Part shown: positions 23,703 through 35,598 of the stretch, piece after piece | Position numbering within the stretch: the first letter of the stretch is position 1 | How the letters are laid out: every line of letters begins with the position of its first letter | Source: Spirometra erinaceieuropaei | Taxonomy: Eukaryota; Platyhelminthes; Cestoda; Diphyllobothriidea; Diphyllobothriidae | Assembly (NCBI GenBank): GCA_902702965.1 | Contig: CACRXP010000409.1 | Location: 111,314-175,313 of the forward strand | Direction of reading: 5' to 3' | Length of the DNA stretch: 64,000 bases | The notes under the pieces: generated by a model | Told to the model about the DNA's origin: nothing | What the model saw: only the letters and a program-made list of their open reading frames with translations | Databases searched by the model: none | Position numbers and translations under genes: made by a program

Positions 23703-24130
23703 TCTCATTGATTTTTGATGCCCTTGAAAATTCGATTATATTTAATGGACAACATGCATGAAAATATTCATTCTTTTGCTTAATCGGTAGAAAATAACGT
23801 CTTATTTTAATTTCATACTCAAATTAAAAGTATAATACGGTTTAAGAAAAGTTTCAAATTGTGCGATTTTTAATACCGTTAAATGGCCATTCATGAAACG
23901 TCATGTGTCTGCGTTTACGAATGTGGCTTATAAAGTTAACAAAACGGCTCCAATCCACTGCTTAAATTTATAAACTCATATGGTCTCCTTTTAACACTAT
24001 AGAGAAATGCATGGTTTTCAGTACACGGAAAATATACAGCTTGCAGTTTTGAAACCCTGAATGCAAGTGAAACAGCAGGCCGGGTTCACAATTACTCAGG
24101 AATAAGTAAAGTTTTTTTAAAACTAAAGTT
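23703..24130. repeat. Interspersed repeat family A, copy 2
   Basis: Same orientation as copy 1 at 15095-15525 and colinear throughout, ending with 'aattactcagga'. Family members about 8.6 kb apart without shared flanks argue for a transposed repeat and not a local duplication. Confidence 0.65.
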
Positions 24131-24134
24131 TACT

Positions 24135-26550
24135 TGTTTTTTGAGTATGAAATGTAAAGCAGACGTGATTTTCTACCGAATAAGTAAGTTAGCACATCTA
24201 CTGTATATTATTACATGGCTTTTCTTAAGCAGATAGGTAATTATATTGTAATTTATAAACACTGGATACTTAAATGTTAGTAAATCAGGTCCAACAATGT
24301 TCAGGAACTAAAAGTAATTCGCAGCGCAATTCAAAGGGAAAGTCTCTACTAAATATGCACTCATCTTCAATGTAGTGCATATACATTGCATACTGAATAT
24401 TCACAATTGTTCTGTAACTGGCGAACACATCCAAAGGTACAGAGGCATAATATATTCAGAACAAGCAAAATGGACATAATTCTCCCGTAACATAACTAAG
24501 TGCGCCTCCTAGATTTTTAAGAAGGGTTTTAAAATTAAATTTGTAAGTCGTGGTGATATGTTCCTGCGCTGGGGAATAAGGTAGAGGAATATTGGAGGCG
24601 TAAAAGACCGTGCATATGTCGTTTTCTGGAGTTTAAGCACTCATGCTTGTATTTTGTTGGCTACAGTGGCAACTCGGAGCAACCTCAACTTTGAACGCCA
24701 AGAAGTGGGACAGAGAGGAACGCCGACGGACGCTCACGTCTGCTTTGCTTAAATGAGAGCCAACGACGTTAGTTCGCATGAATAAAATATCCGCAAAACC
24801 AGTTAACGCATAGGATGCAGTGAACTACGTTTTCCTTTTCCTTCCAGGGAATGCACATATCAGGGAAAGCTGGTTTATATGCACTGAGAATGACGCATTG
24901 TTTAGCCGCCATGCAATCATTTCACCCAGTTAATACAACTATGTAGGGAAAATTAAGTCAGGAGAGATCGTGTTACCCCATTTGGCTTAAAACGTAAAAC
25001 TAGCTAAGGCATTTGCTGTAGACAGCTTTGTTTTTTCTAGTAAATCATAGTTACAGAGCGCGGCCTTCTTGTCAATATAGTTGCACGAATTTATATTGAT
25101 AACTTGTATCACAGGAGCTGAAATTTGGCTTTCGCGCCTACTTCCCACCTTTCCGTAATCTGTCTCATTTTACTTTGATTTACTGGTTTTTCCATCGTCT
25201 TTCCACTGCCTTTCGTTTGTAGTTCCTTACGTCGTGACTTACTCTGTTTCAAAAGCTTATCAATGCATTCTATTTTAATTCGGTATTTGCCATAGATCGC
25301 GTTCTGTATGGATTGCCGACTGCGTTATAGTTTTCTGTGCGTTGGGTTGAAAACGAAAATGAAGCTTTTTCAACACCAATAGGCTGTTTCTGTAGTCAAA
25401 CGCGTACGCCGTGACTTATATTTTCATAGCTATTTGTGCGTAATATTTCGCATAACCAGTGGTAAGTCGGTTCAGTTTATGCTCAAATTAGTACTTATAA
25501 ATGAGCAGTAAATTACCGCCCAAAATGTTTCTCATGTTTCTTGCTTAGAAAGCCTTCTTATAAAATATGCTGCTGTAATATGTGACAGGAATATTTTCCT
25601 CGCATGCTTGGGCCACAGCGGTCTGACCAAACCGCGAAGGATATTGTGTTTTATCCACAGTGGCCCATAGTTAAACTGCTTCAGTACGTCTGAATCGCAT
25701 TGGTGTGTTTTTCTTTGGTAAGATCCTTGAACAATTTGAAAAAAATTGGCTGCAAAATTATTATTGTCTATATATGGGATGCGCGTGTGAGTTTACCATT
25801 CCTTTGGTTCGGCAATGTTTCCTTCCGCCAGCCACGTATTCACGCCATCAGCTAACTAGTTTTTATCGTTTACTCCGTTTATTGGAGGTTTCTTTCTTTT
25901 GGTATATTTTTTAAAGCTTAGACTACTTCTCCCGCGTTTTTCTGACTTTTTGCAATTTTGAGCTCTCGGGCAGCATTTTGGAGATGACGCAGACGGCATT
26001 CTGTTACTGCGCTGTAAACCTCCCTATATCTTTTCGAAATTTTATATCTTTCTGTCTGCTAGTTGTTCGCTACAACGGATACTGGCACTGTTTTCAAGTT
26101 GCCAAAAGGCTAGGGCCGTTCCTTGTGCTCTCGCCATGCGTCGGTCGATTGACGATTTCGCACCTGAGTTCTTCATTGGCAACTGTGTCGCGTTCATCTC
26201 GCGTTTAAGCGTTTTTATGAGGCTGAATTCGCATGGGACATATTACTGACGAACTCCAACAAAGGTTGGACATTCTGACTTAATTATATGAGATGTTTAA
26301 TTTTATGTTGATTGCGTATTTACCCGCGCAGGTGCCTCATCTTGCCAAAACACATTTAATAAAATTGAAAATGAAGCAAGTTTGTATGTGACCATGATGG
26401 TGGTGGTGGATTATGCCTTTATTATTTTAAGACTCTAATGGCCGACATCAACTCAAGCCAGGCAAACGTTATCTAGCGCGTTTCAAGATCATTAATATGC
26501 ATCCCCAATACTACAGGCAATTTGAACTGAGTTCCAATATAGCCCCCTTC
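24135..26550. other. AT-rich spacer, nothing recognisable
   Basis: Frames of 69-76 codons at 25705 and 25978 (plus) have no recognised domain. A region near 25880-25980 weakly resembles 28095-28200 ('tggtatattttt', 'tctgactttttgcaa/acgatct'), suggesting another old repeat. Confidence 0.4.
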
Positions 26551-26554
26551 ACGT

Positions 26555-26655
26555 GACCGTAATCTAACCCTAATCGTCAGTGCGACCACACTTCCGTCCC
26601 AGCCCTCCTAACTCTGTCTCTAATTAAACAACAATCTTTACATTATCACCTACCC
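26555..26655 (-). repeat. Short degenerate CCCTAA-like tract
   Basis: The words 'aatctaaccctaatcg', 'ccctcctaactctgtc' and 'acctacccctgtc' are telomere-like in the same sense as 6112-6245 but even more diverged. It lies at the left border of repeat family B copy 1. Confidence 0.35.
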
Positions 26656-27240
26656 CTGTCTCCAGGCACAGCCTAATGCCCTGGAGCATATTCCAGGGTC
26701 AGAAGCGACAGGGGTATTTATCTTCCGATGCCTCATTACTGTGGTTATGCACGACAGCTGAAAGGCTTTTAATATTTCCTGAGAAAAATATTATAGCTGA
26801 CAAAATAACTTCTTGAGTAGTTTGTTCTTTTGCTTCTACTTTACCATATTTTAACTGCGCTCGAAAATTGTTATGTTTTATATAGCGTTAGCTATCATGT
26901 TACAATTGCGAAGGCCCCCTATACCAAAAATAAAGTTAAGACAAATATTACCTTCACAGAACTTGTAAGATATGTTTCGCGCATGATATATCTTTACTAT
27001 TTTCGGGGATGGGGGTTAAATCTGAAAAACCGGTCTATCCCTCTTTCAAATTTGCAGCTGTACACATTTTTGAGATATTTTGCTTGGCGAATAATCGCGT
27101 TACAGAAATAAGTCTACTAAAAACATTCTCTAGTTAGGAATTTAATCTTTCAAGGTGTCTGTATGCTGTATTGTACAACTTTGGTGGAATAAATATATGG
27201 TTGTTTCGAGTTCGTGCATTATGTATGCATGCCTCTCCAC
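26560..27240 (+). repeat. Interspersed repeat family B, copy 1
   Basis: It is colinear with 29385-30030 over about 650 bases. Anchors are 'ccaggcacag', 'ctaatgccctggagcatattccagggtca', 'gacaggggtatttatcttcc', 'cttttaatatttcctgagaaaaa' and the right end 'gaataaatatatggttgt'. A 93-codon frame at 26830-27111 lies wholly inside it and is probably fortuitous. No coding family is recognised; it could be a 3' part of an unidentified retroelement. Confidence 0.7.
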
Positions 27241-27244
27241 AGTG

Positions 27245-27494
27245 ACCCAAACGCGACGCGGTTTGCCTTCGCGGGGCATTTGTTTCAGCCTGCTTCAATG
27301 CGCATGAATAACATTTATGAGAGTTCCTGTTGTCCGATCCGTGAACTGTGGGATGCATGTGGCTGTAAAATGGTCATTTTCATTAGATGGGAGGCTTATC
27401 TAATGTTGGCTTTGGCCACCCAATTTTACAAGATATATCTTATTGATAATTAGCTTTTCTATAATACGTAACGATTGGAAGCGCACAGCAGCAT
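27245..27494. other. Spacer
   Basis: A short stretch between repeat B1 and the inverted-repeat element, with nothing recognised. Confidence 0.4.
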
Positions 27495-27495
27495 G

Positions 27496-28062
27496 AATTT
27501 GTACAGAATGGCAGTGCGTAAGAGTAAGGTCAAGGTTCAAGGTAATGAATAATCAGATAAGACGTTCACATAAGCATCCTACGAGAAAGAGGGAGACGGA
27601 ATGCGTGTATGAATTCACATGCACTTGCGGATGAGAGTACACTGGGCGAACGCAAAGGCAACTGGCAACCAGGGCCGCGTAGCATTTGCCTTAGTGGTTT
27701 TTAAACAAGAAAGCCAAATCCCCGTTCGTCTATAAAGAAACATTTGTAAGATAGCGGTCATGTTTTCGACCCTAAAACATCTTTTCGAGTACTTGTCCGA
27801 ACGCATGCAAATCCAACCTTGCTTTATTTGGAAGCAGCTTAAATACGGAGTGAAAAACCACACCTGTGCAAGCAGTTAGACCACGTGATCAATCTTTAAT
27901 TGTCCTGGTAACCCTCACGCCTCAAGTTACTCGTGACTGTGATTTGTTGTTAACATTCCGTCTCCCTCTTTCCTATATGATGCTTATGTGAGCGTCTTAT
28001 CTGATTATTCATTGCCTCGAACCTTGACCTTTCCCTTATGCACTGCCATCCTTTACAAAATT
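27496..28062. mobile_element. Non-autonomous DNA-transposon-like element with about 105-bp terminal inverted repeats
   Basis: The left arm (27496-27603) and right arm (27954-28062) are inverted copies. Both contain 'ggtcaaggtt', 'aatgaataatcagataagacg', 'tcacataagcat' and 'agagggagacggaatg', with about 90 percent identity by eye and a few small differences. The interior of about 350 bases holds no transposase; an 82-codon minus frame at 27615-27863 is unrecognised. Long inverted arms of this size are typical of MULE-like and foldback elements. No convincing target-site duplication is visible, so class cannot be assigned. Confidence 0.7.
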
Positions 28063-28064
28063 AG

Positions 28065-28805
28065 CCTTTTCGTATACTTGGTCTATCCGTGGTTTTTTTC
28101 GTCTGGTATATTTTTATAGTCTAGGTTATTTGTCCGCCTTTGCCGGAAAATCAAACTGAGTTTGTCTGACTTTTTACGATCTGGAGTCAATGGTTCGCAG
28201 GATAATTGCATTTTGTTTCTGTGCAGTAAGCTTGCGTGTATTTTCATTATATATTTTATGATATTAGTCAGCTGACCTATTATTTGGATACAAATACGCG
28301 TTCACATTTACGCCATTTGGCATTTTCTTGTGTCTTTCAATGCGTATTTTATAGATTCTTAAACATTAATCTGCTTAAATTGACTTTGAATTGAATTTTT
28401 ACACTTAACATTTTGACACTTTCTGTTCCTTATGCCTGTTAGCTATTGGCTTCAACAGTCACTGCTGCTGTTCTGAACTTGCCACCGACGGTTTGTTTAA
28501 ACAATTCCACAAATTAGGAGTTTCTATTATTATTCTGCAATGAACGCCTTTGCATTTCGTTGCTGTATGCAGGCTTTTGCGAAGGCTTTCGGGGGAAATC
28601 CATTCATTTTGATGTTTAATTGCGTGTATTTCGTTTTTTTCCACGGTGATGCCCCACTTGTTAGATTTCCATACGCGCCTTGTGAATTGGGTCCTTACAA
28701 TCTACAATTATCAAAAATGTTTCCGTCACGGTTGTCAAATTACAGCCAGAAGATTTGAGGCTGTACATCAAAAATATTCGCCGTGAAAGCTATTTTTTCG
28801 TTCTC
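28065..28805. other. Spacer, nothing firm
   Basis: A frame at 28540-28758 (plus, 72 codons) is cysteine- and aromatic-rich but has no recognised motif and no clear exon borders. Confidence 0.35.
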
Positions 28806-28811
28806 CTATAG

Positions 28812-28916
28812 GACACAATCAACCGTTTCAAGAGATGAAAGCAAAATGATTTACGAGTCTCTGTACGCCTGCAAAGAACGCATATGCAGCATCAAGCCTG
28901 CAGAGCCTGGTTTTGT
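28812..28916 (+). CDS. Possible host exon
   Basis: A pyrimidine tract 'tcgttctcctatag' precedes an open frame that encodes TQSTVSRDESKMIYESLYAC, then KERICSIKPAEPGFV, and ends at a possible donor (tttgtg|gtagac). The sequence looks coding (balanced residues, three cysteines) but is only 35 codons long. Its start phase (2) does not fit the phase-1 exons at 35.5-37.2 kb, so a link to that gene is not supported. Confidence 0.25.
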
Positions 28917-28919
28917 GGT

Positions 28920-29380
28920 AGACTTCCGAAACAGTCGAACATATTCTCTATTTTTTTTGCAAAGTCACACTAAACATTCGGAGACTTCCATTTAACATTC
29001 GACGTCAGGAAGGGATTCATGTTGTTTATAAAATTCAACTTAAACAGTGCTAGTATGCACAATTGTGATTTATTAATCCTCGATTTGTGTAAATAATTAC
29101 AAATACATAACTACACAAAATGTTTAAATTTATGTTGATGTTTACAGATGAACCATATAACGAAACCAAATTTTGTGAAATGTACAAGTGACGTTAGCTT
29201 ATAGGTAACCATCACGATGGCAGGATATTATTGTATTATGTTAATATCTAAAAAGCCGATATCACCTCAAGCCATGGGGAAGTCACTAATTGAGTTTAAA
29301 ACGCCGACTTATCGATCTTCAATACGACAGGCGATGTCATACTATGTTCCAAGAGAATCCTATTCCCGTGTCGCTAATTC
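28920..29380. other. AT-rich spacer
   Basis: Nothing recognised before repeat family B copy 2. Confidence 0.4.
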
Positions 29381-29384
29381 GGTT

Positions 29385-30030
29385 TCAACCTTAGCCATGG
29401 CAACACGCAAATCCGGGCCTCTTAACTATGTCTGTAACAAAACAGCAATCTCTGCCGTCCCCAGGCACAGCAAAAGCCCTAATGCCTTGGAGCATATTCC
29501 AGGGTCATCAGTGACAGGGGTGTTTATCTTCCGGTGCCTCACCACAGAGGTTATGCAAGACAGCCTAAAACGCTTTTAATATTTCCTGAGAAAAAATATA
29601 GCGGCTGAAAAAAACTCATTGAGTACTTTATATGTTTTTCCACTTCGACTTTGCCGCATTTTTAAGTTTTTGCGACAAGAATGATGTTTGTTTTTAGCAA
29701 AGGCTATCCTGTTAAAATTGAAGAGGCCCTCTTTACCAATTATTACTTTTACACACTTGTTACGTTTGCATAAATTGTAAGATATTTTGCGCTGTTAAAT
29801 CAGCGCAAGAGGGTCTATACGCTTTTCTAAAAATCAAAGCTGATTGCATTTTTGAGACATGTTAATTTGTAAATAGTTGCGTTTCAAAATATGGATCTAC
29901 CGAAAACTAACTGGAGGTAGGAGTACAATCAGCTGATGTTACTCGATGTTGTCCTGTCCAACTCTGACTGAAATAAATATATGATTGTGCTGATTTCGTT
30001 CAGTAAATCTGCATTTATTTTGCATCGTTC
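29385..30030 (+). repeat. Interspersed repeat family B, copy 2
   Basis: It aligns with 26560-27240 in the same orientation ('ccccaggcacag', 'gccttggagcatattccagggtca', 'gacaggggtgtttatcttccggtgcctca', 'cttttaatatttcctgagaaaaa', right end 'gaaataaatatatgattgtg'). A 120-codon frame at 29217-29579 overlaps its left part and is not convincing as a gene. Confidence 0.7.
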
Positions 30031-30034
30031 GAAA

Positions 30035-30925
30035 CATTTTACGTGGATAATTAGCACAGTGGTCTTTTAACCAAACTCGAGGCTCTGTGGTATTAGAGTG
30101 AAGAATATCCCAGCGATTGGGCAACTTTTAATATGATGTTCAGTTTGTCATCTTCATTTAGGGCGACCAGTACGTTATGGCTTGCTTTCATTTACTTTTG
30201 TACACAAGCATTTGGAAATATTGCATATGCGCTAAAATATGTAAATCATTAGTTAATGTAATGTGATATGCTTAGTTGCGCATTCACAGGCTTTTTTAAA
30301 GCCGGAAGATATTCGATTACAATGGTTAATAAAGTAACAGTCAGCCTATACTAACATTTTGTCACAAGTGTGTTTAAAAAGCAATCTTGAATTTACAGTA
30401 TTATGGTTATCAACAAGAAGGCAAATGTCTAATCTTCTGAATCCATAATCGTTAAACTGGTAAGAACATACCGAATTTGACGATGCATAAACAATTATTA
30501 GATGGGCAAAACATATTTGTGCATGGTAAACTGGTCGATATAGAGAGAAAGGTTTTGCATTGATTCCTCGTGGAAGTCGAAAATAAAGATGAGTAATAAC
30601 CACGCGCAAGACATCATTTTGGTTCATCGCTCAGTTAGCGTTTTTAAAGGCATTTTGCAACATGAGAACCAGTGTCTAGCAGGTTTTTGATAACGAGCAG
30701 CATTTTAAATGCGGAAACAATTGGTCTTTATATAGAAAACAGCAAAAAATAAACTGAGTTTATATACGCTTATTTTGAACGAACACGTATGTAAGGGCAA
30801 AAACTCGGTGCCGCCACCAGCCCATGGACGTAAGACATATAAAAACCACGAAGAGTACTGCTAACAATATCCTCCATAAAACTTAAGTATGATACAGCAC
30901 GAAGAGCATCCTGATATTCTTGAGA
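30035..30925. other. AT-rich spacer
   Basis: Nothing recognisable; a 93-codon minus frame at 30346-30627 has no known motif. Confidence 0.4.
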
Positions 30926-30929
30926 GATA

Positions 30930-31480
30930 AGCACATGAGTTGATTTGTCTGGTATCTGCAGACGTTTACTCTCAAAATTACTTGATTTATTTTGTGTTTA
31001 TCTAACTCCCTTCTTTTGCAAATTTGCTAATGCTGTCGACAAAACAGCCAGTTCAGTATTTTCCCAGTTTTCTCAAAGCCGCATTTAATCTCATTAAAAT
31101 AAATATGGAGGCAGATGTTTGTATGTAACTCCAAAATGCCTAATAGCAATTAAGCTTGGCGCGAGGCACGTGTTATAAAACCCCTAATGCATTCATCTAC
31201 TCAATGGGCTAACTTACTGTGCAGCATTCAGTATTGCGGAAACAAAGAACTGTTAAAAGACCACATAAAACCCACTAAAGCAATATCATGCTAATATTTC
31301 TGTATAAATCCTGTAACTCACTGGCATTTAAAATAAATTTTTGCCTTATGAAGTGGGAAAACGCAAATGAGCATGTTTGAACTTCAACCAAGCGCAGCTT
31401 TTCATTGTTACTGCACAAAGGTTGGACAGTTTTTCACTGTCTAAGTGGTAACATCAGAAAAATGTCCTTATCAGTTCTAT
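30930..31480. repeat. Direct repeat family C, copy 1
   Basis: It is colinear with 32330-32830, displaced by about 1.39 kb. Anchors are 'tctggtatctgcagacgttt', 'tttgcaaatttgctaatgctgtcgacaaaacagcca', 'attaaaataaatatggaggc', 'gcggaaacaaagaactgtta' and 'tatcatgctaatatttctgt'. Non-coding. Confidence 0.65.
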
Positions 31481-31484
31481 ACTT

Positions 31485-31675
31485 ATATAATAGTAAAATC
31501 GCATATGCTTCTTCTTAAAATTGGCCTGAATGTCTGGTTAAAAAGTTTATTATTTTAAGTTAGGGGGTCCTTCTAATGTACCTGAACGGATTGAATTTTA
31601 ATGTTAGTAACTAATAAATATACTTTACGTTATTTAGTTCTGCTTGTCATGCCATTCATATTTATTGGCAAATTT
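31485..31675. other. AT-rich spacer
   Basis: A short unassigned stretch between repeat C1 and SINE-like copy S3. Confidence 0.35.
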
Positions 31676-31960
31676 TGAATAATTTTATTGACCCATCTGT
31701 GATAAACTCGGCGGTTATCTGGGATTTCAACCCACGACAGTAAGCGGAAGGCTTAAGTACAGCCAACGTTGTAAACAACTTAGCCACAAGCCGCCGCCGG
31801 ACGACAGTTGTGTCAAGTTACACGCCCTACCTTCTGTGATGTCTGGAATCCACCAAATCAGATACAGTATGTTGACTGTCCAAGCAGGATTTCCTAAGTA
31901 ATTCGCATCGGATCCACCAGATATCTACCATGCTTATGTAATGTATAGATCTTTTGTCAT
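31676..31960 (-). repeat. tRNA-related SINE-like element, copy S3
   Basis: On the minus strand it starts with 'gatctatacattac', then 'atctggtgg', 'actgtatctgatttggtggattccagac', then a tRNA-like segment (31709-31800) with a weak box A and a box B-like GGGTTGAAATCCC, then GGGTCAATAAA. It is colinear with copy S1 over about 285 bases, which defines the family length. The box B has one extra base compared with S1. Confidence 0.65.
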
Positions 31961-31984
31961 ATTTTGAATAATTTACATTTGCCA

Positions 31985-32105
31985 AAGCTATCTGTGACAC
32001 GGATGTTTATCTTCCTATACCTTATCTCAGTCATAATGTACGGCAGCTTAAAATGCCTGAGATATTTTCCGAGAAATGAAGTGAAGGGCTAAAACAAGAA
32101 ACCAT
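31985..32105 (+). repeat. Interspersed repeat family B, partial copy 3
   Basis: The strings 'gacacggatgtttatcttcctataccttatctcagtca' and 'aatgcctgagatattttccgagaaatgaa' match the central part of copies 1 and 2. The rest of the family is absent. It lies immediately beside SINE-like copy S3. Confidence 0.45.
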
Positions 32106-32329
32106 AAAGTGTGTACGAATTTGGAAACATGAGACTTCACATTGAATGTAGCAAAATAACAAAGAAAATTTATTTATTATTACGGTGGACGAACGGACGT
32201 GTATGTGATGCCAAATGTTTAGGTGTCGAAATGTGTCTGAGGAATGAAGAATTATTCTAAATTCAAACTGCGAAAATGACCGGAAATGAGTTTCAAGATA
32301 ATTAAGATGGTTTTGAGTATAATACCACA

Positions 32330-32830
32330 TGCAAGGCATTCTATTTTATCTGGTATACCTAGACGTTTGCCCTGAAAATTACTCTCCATATTCTGCTTTC
32401 GTCTAACTATTCCTTGCCTTTGCACATTTGCTGATGTTGTAGACAAAACAGCCATTTTTGCATTTTCTGCAGATTTCTATATGTAGCGTCCGACTGCATT
32501 GAAATATGTGGATGCTTATTTTTGTAATTCAAGAGCGGTAAAAACGCCGCAATAGTTAATAAACATTTAACAGATTTGCGTACATACTGAACTCACTTAC
32601 AAAGTCACATTATATTTTGCAGAAACAAAGTACAGTTAGAAACACAAATCTAAACCCATCGAATCCTTATTATGTTAATATTTCCGTGCAAATCGTATAA
32701 GCGGCTGGCTAACCAAACGGAAAACTGTGTATTATAAAGTGAAAAAAGCGAAAAAGCAAGCATGATCTTCAACTTCATGCGAATTATCATTGTTATTTCA
32801 CAAAAGTCGGATGATTTTCATTTCCGGCTT
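32330..32830. repeat. Direct repeat family C, copy 2
   Basis: Same orientation as copy 1 ('tctggtatacctagacgttt', 'tttgcacatttgctgatgttgtagacaaaacagcca', 'gcagaaacaaagtacagtta', 'tattatgttaatatttccgtg'). The two copies flank the SINE-like copy S3 and repeat B copy 3, so these could have landed inside or between a pre-existing duplication. Confidence 0.65.
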
Positions 32831-32834
32831 GAAG

Positions 32835-35465
32835 TCCCTAGAAAAAAGTTAAGTCTGTTGGACAATTGTTCGTTCTACTGTTCAAAAGTAGTTTGCAATA
32901 CACCAATGGAAAACCATTAGTATAAACAAAATGTAGTATACGGAAATACCCTAACGTAATTAATTCACGATGTTAAATAAATAATGAAAATATTCTGCGT
33001 AATTTTGATCATTCAAGTTACGTTATGGCACACGTCATGTCAGGTTTCTAGTGATATATTTTTCCTATTAGTTCAAAAAGCTCCTTTTACCGCTTGCTAA
33101 CGTTAACAGTTTCTCGTAAGCTGTCAATGCTCCAAAATTTAGGAAATTGATTTTAAATGAAGAATTAGATAAAATAAAAATCTCTTTGGTTTGCCGCCAC
33201 AGTATGATTGCTAAAACCTCCGCCTCTCCTTTTTTAAATATCCACTTACTTTTCTATGCTCGATAAGGTTTTTTTAAGTGCCAGCGGTGTGTTTCAAACT
33301 GAAAAGTTCCTGGAGATATGCTGCTTCGAGGTTAGACCCATTGCTTCACTCCCTAACAATTCTCATGCGTGCAAAAAAATTCCAGGATCTGCTTTGTATC
33401 CGCTAATTTTGTTTATGACATATGCAAAAAAGACCCAATTAGAAAGTTTCAACTGATTCTAGGCACCACTGCTGGCTTTATATAAGATAGCGTCCAGATA
33501 CCCATAGTGAGCCTTTAAGAGCATGTATATCAAAGGCATTTTGCACGAACCTCTTGTGTGCATCATCCTTTGCTCTTTGCTGTAAGTATTTCAGAGTAAT
33601 GAAATTGAAGTACGATTTCGCCCGAGATAAGAAATTTCGACAGCCATTCTTGAGCCCTGTTTAATCTGAGGATATTAAGCAACTTGAACTAAACTGAATG
33701 TGACAGCATAGTTAGTAAAACAAGGTGTTTAAACGCGTTCGCGAAACAACGAATCAACAGGTTCTCTCATAGCCAGAGCACTTTTTTTAAATTTCTTCCT
33801 ACATGTGATGATGCATATTAACGATTAAAACCATGTGATCTCTGCAGAATAAGAGCTGAAAATATTTGCGCTTGGGAAATCAATGCACTAAATTCATCGA
33901 AAGAGTATTCGAGTATTCGGCTCGCCGTTCCGGAGGACGCTGACGTGAGTACACATTACTGATTATTAATCTGTTTTACAAAATCCTTATGTATGAAATG
34001 ATGAATCCGAAAACTTTGACGCATTGGCCCACATTACTCACCGTAAACTGATTTACTGTTTATTTACACCGGAATATCAGGCTTGTACTCTATAGATTCT
34101 AAGCATATTGACAAAAATGATATCACAGAGTTTCGTTCGGTAAAGTATAATTGTGATAGCCTATGTTGAGATCAGCAACCTGCTTTGTCAATCGGAAACT
34201 CCTTTATCGATAACGCACTCAATGCACTGGTCTGCCAGGTATACTCGGTCATCTGCTTAGAACTACACCATCTATATCCTGCAACCATCTTAACAGATCA
34301 CAGCATGTTGCAAATATGTCAATTTTGCCTGCGGCAGCAGAAAGCTCACCTGTTACAGTTTTCTATAAGGCGTATTTGAATGCAGTTTCTGAGTGAATGT
34401 TAATTTGTGCTGGCTTGAGAATGTTTAATTACAAGCGTTTATGAAGAACCAGAAGTTTTATTAAATTACAATTGCATGTGCATCTTCATAGCAATTACAT
34501 CTTGCGCAACATCCTGAGCAGCGCAAGCAAAATCAGCAATGGCGTACGTACCAACTACCGAAACACTAGTGTGCTAAATTCCGAATACAAATGGAGGGAG
34601 AGGCAAGCATTACAAGTGCATGATTGTGTTAGTAGGAATTTAGGACAACGCACATAATCAAACATTAATTTAAACAAATAATAATTTCTTTTTTACATAT
34701 AATGTACGTTTCTGTATAAAATTATTTTATATAATCAAACAGAAAGTAGAAAAAGGGGCTCCATTTCAAGTCGTTTACTTAGGTCCTGTCAATACCTGCC
34801 TTCGGCTTATAGGTTATTTATAAAAAGCCGCAAATGAGAGCAGATAACAGTTACTTAAATAACGCCACATCTCGTTTAATGTAGATGTTAATGTTTTATG
34901 TTATGTGTTTATTTTGTTGGGTTGGTGAAGGTACACTACTCGAACAGTGTAATACCTTTAACATAATTTTGTTCATTCATTAAGCTTTCTGCAGCTCCTC
35001 TTGTTATATCTATTTAATCGAGTCAAGTCCATTGTTTTTCCGATCACACCTTTGAAAACATTAAATTGCACTACAGCTTGGAAACTCACCCGATATTTGC
35101 TTACAATATTTTGATTATCGATTACTTGCAATTTTCCTTATTATATTTTAGGAAGTGGAGGTTAATGATGTGCCCTTGACAATACAAAACCAAAAATGTT
35201 TGGCTAGTAGATTCTCCATCGTCCAATCATGTCAAATGGAAAACTGTATGCCAAAAGTTCTGATTCATTTCCATGCATTCTTAACATTTTTCCTACGTTA
35301 CAAATAAAAATATGTTGTTTGTACGTATTCTAAATCAATTCAAAAATATTTCTTGGTGTAACTTCCACTTTGGATGGATAGGGAAAAAGTGGGTCAGGAT
35401 TTCAAAACAAATTTTACTATCAGGCGGGTTCTTCCATTTATGCTAGTGCTTTTACGTTTTTATCT
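32835..35465. other. AT-rich spacer upstream of the Ig-domain gene candidate
   Basis: Frames of about 60-66 codons at 33256, 34185 and 34472 (plus) show no recognisable domain or strong splice pair. It may hold introns and undetected short exons of the downstream gene. Confidence 0.4.
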
Positions 35466-35469
35466 TTAG

Positions 35470-35598
35470 ACACGGGATACTCCAGCTTGCTTATCAATTT
35501 CAAGAATCCCGCGAAAGTAGAATACGTCCATGTCCGCAGCGGAACTTCCTATGTTACCGCTCAGACTGTCCCGTCGAAGCCCACTAGATCGGATGAAT
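35470..35598 (+). CDS. Candidate exon a of an immunoglobulin-domain protein gene
   Basis: A good acceptor ('cgtttttatctttag', AG at 35468-35469) opens a frame beginning TGYSSLLINFKNPAKVEYVH and running through VRSGTSYVTAQTVPSKPTRS. It ends at 35598 before GTAATT. The exon begins with two bases of a split codon and ends in phase 1. Joining it to exon b across an 88-base intron keeps the frame open and creates a tyrosine codon at the junction. Phase-1 borders are the usual pattern for exons of extracellular Ig-type modules. The protein family is inferred from the following exons. No start codon or signal peptide is seen here, so earlier exons must exist if the gene is real. Confidence 0.45.

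Noticed and set aside
27496..28062. A CRISPR-like or small-RNA palindrome interpretation of the long inverted repeat
   Set aside because: There is only one pair of arms, no repeated spacer structure, and the genome is eukaryotic; a foldback or MITE-type element is the simpler reading.
29217..29579. A 120-codon plus-strand frame as a gene
   Set aside because: Its second half lies within interspersed repeat B, whose other copy has no equivalent open frame.
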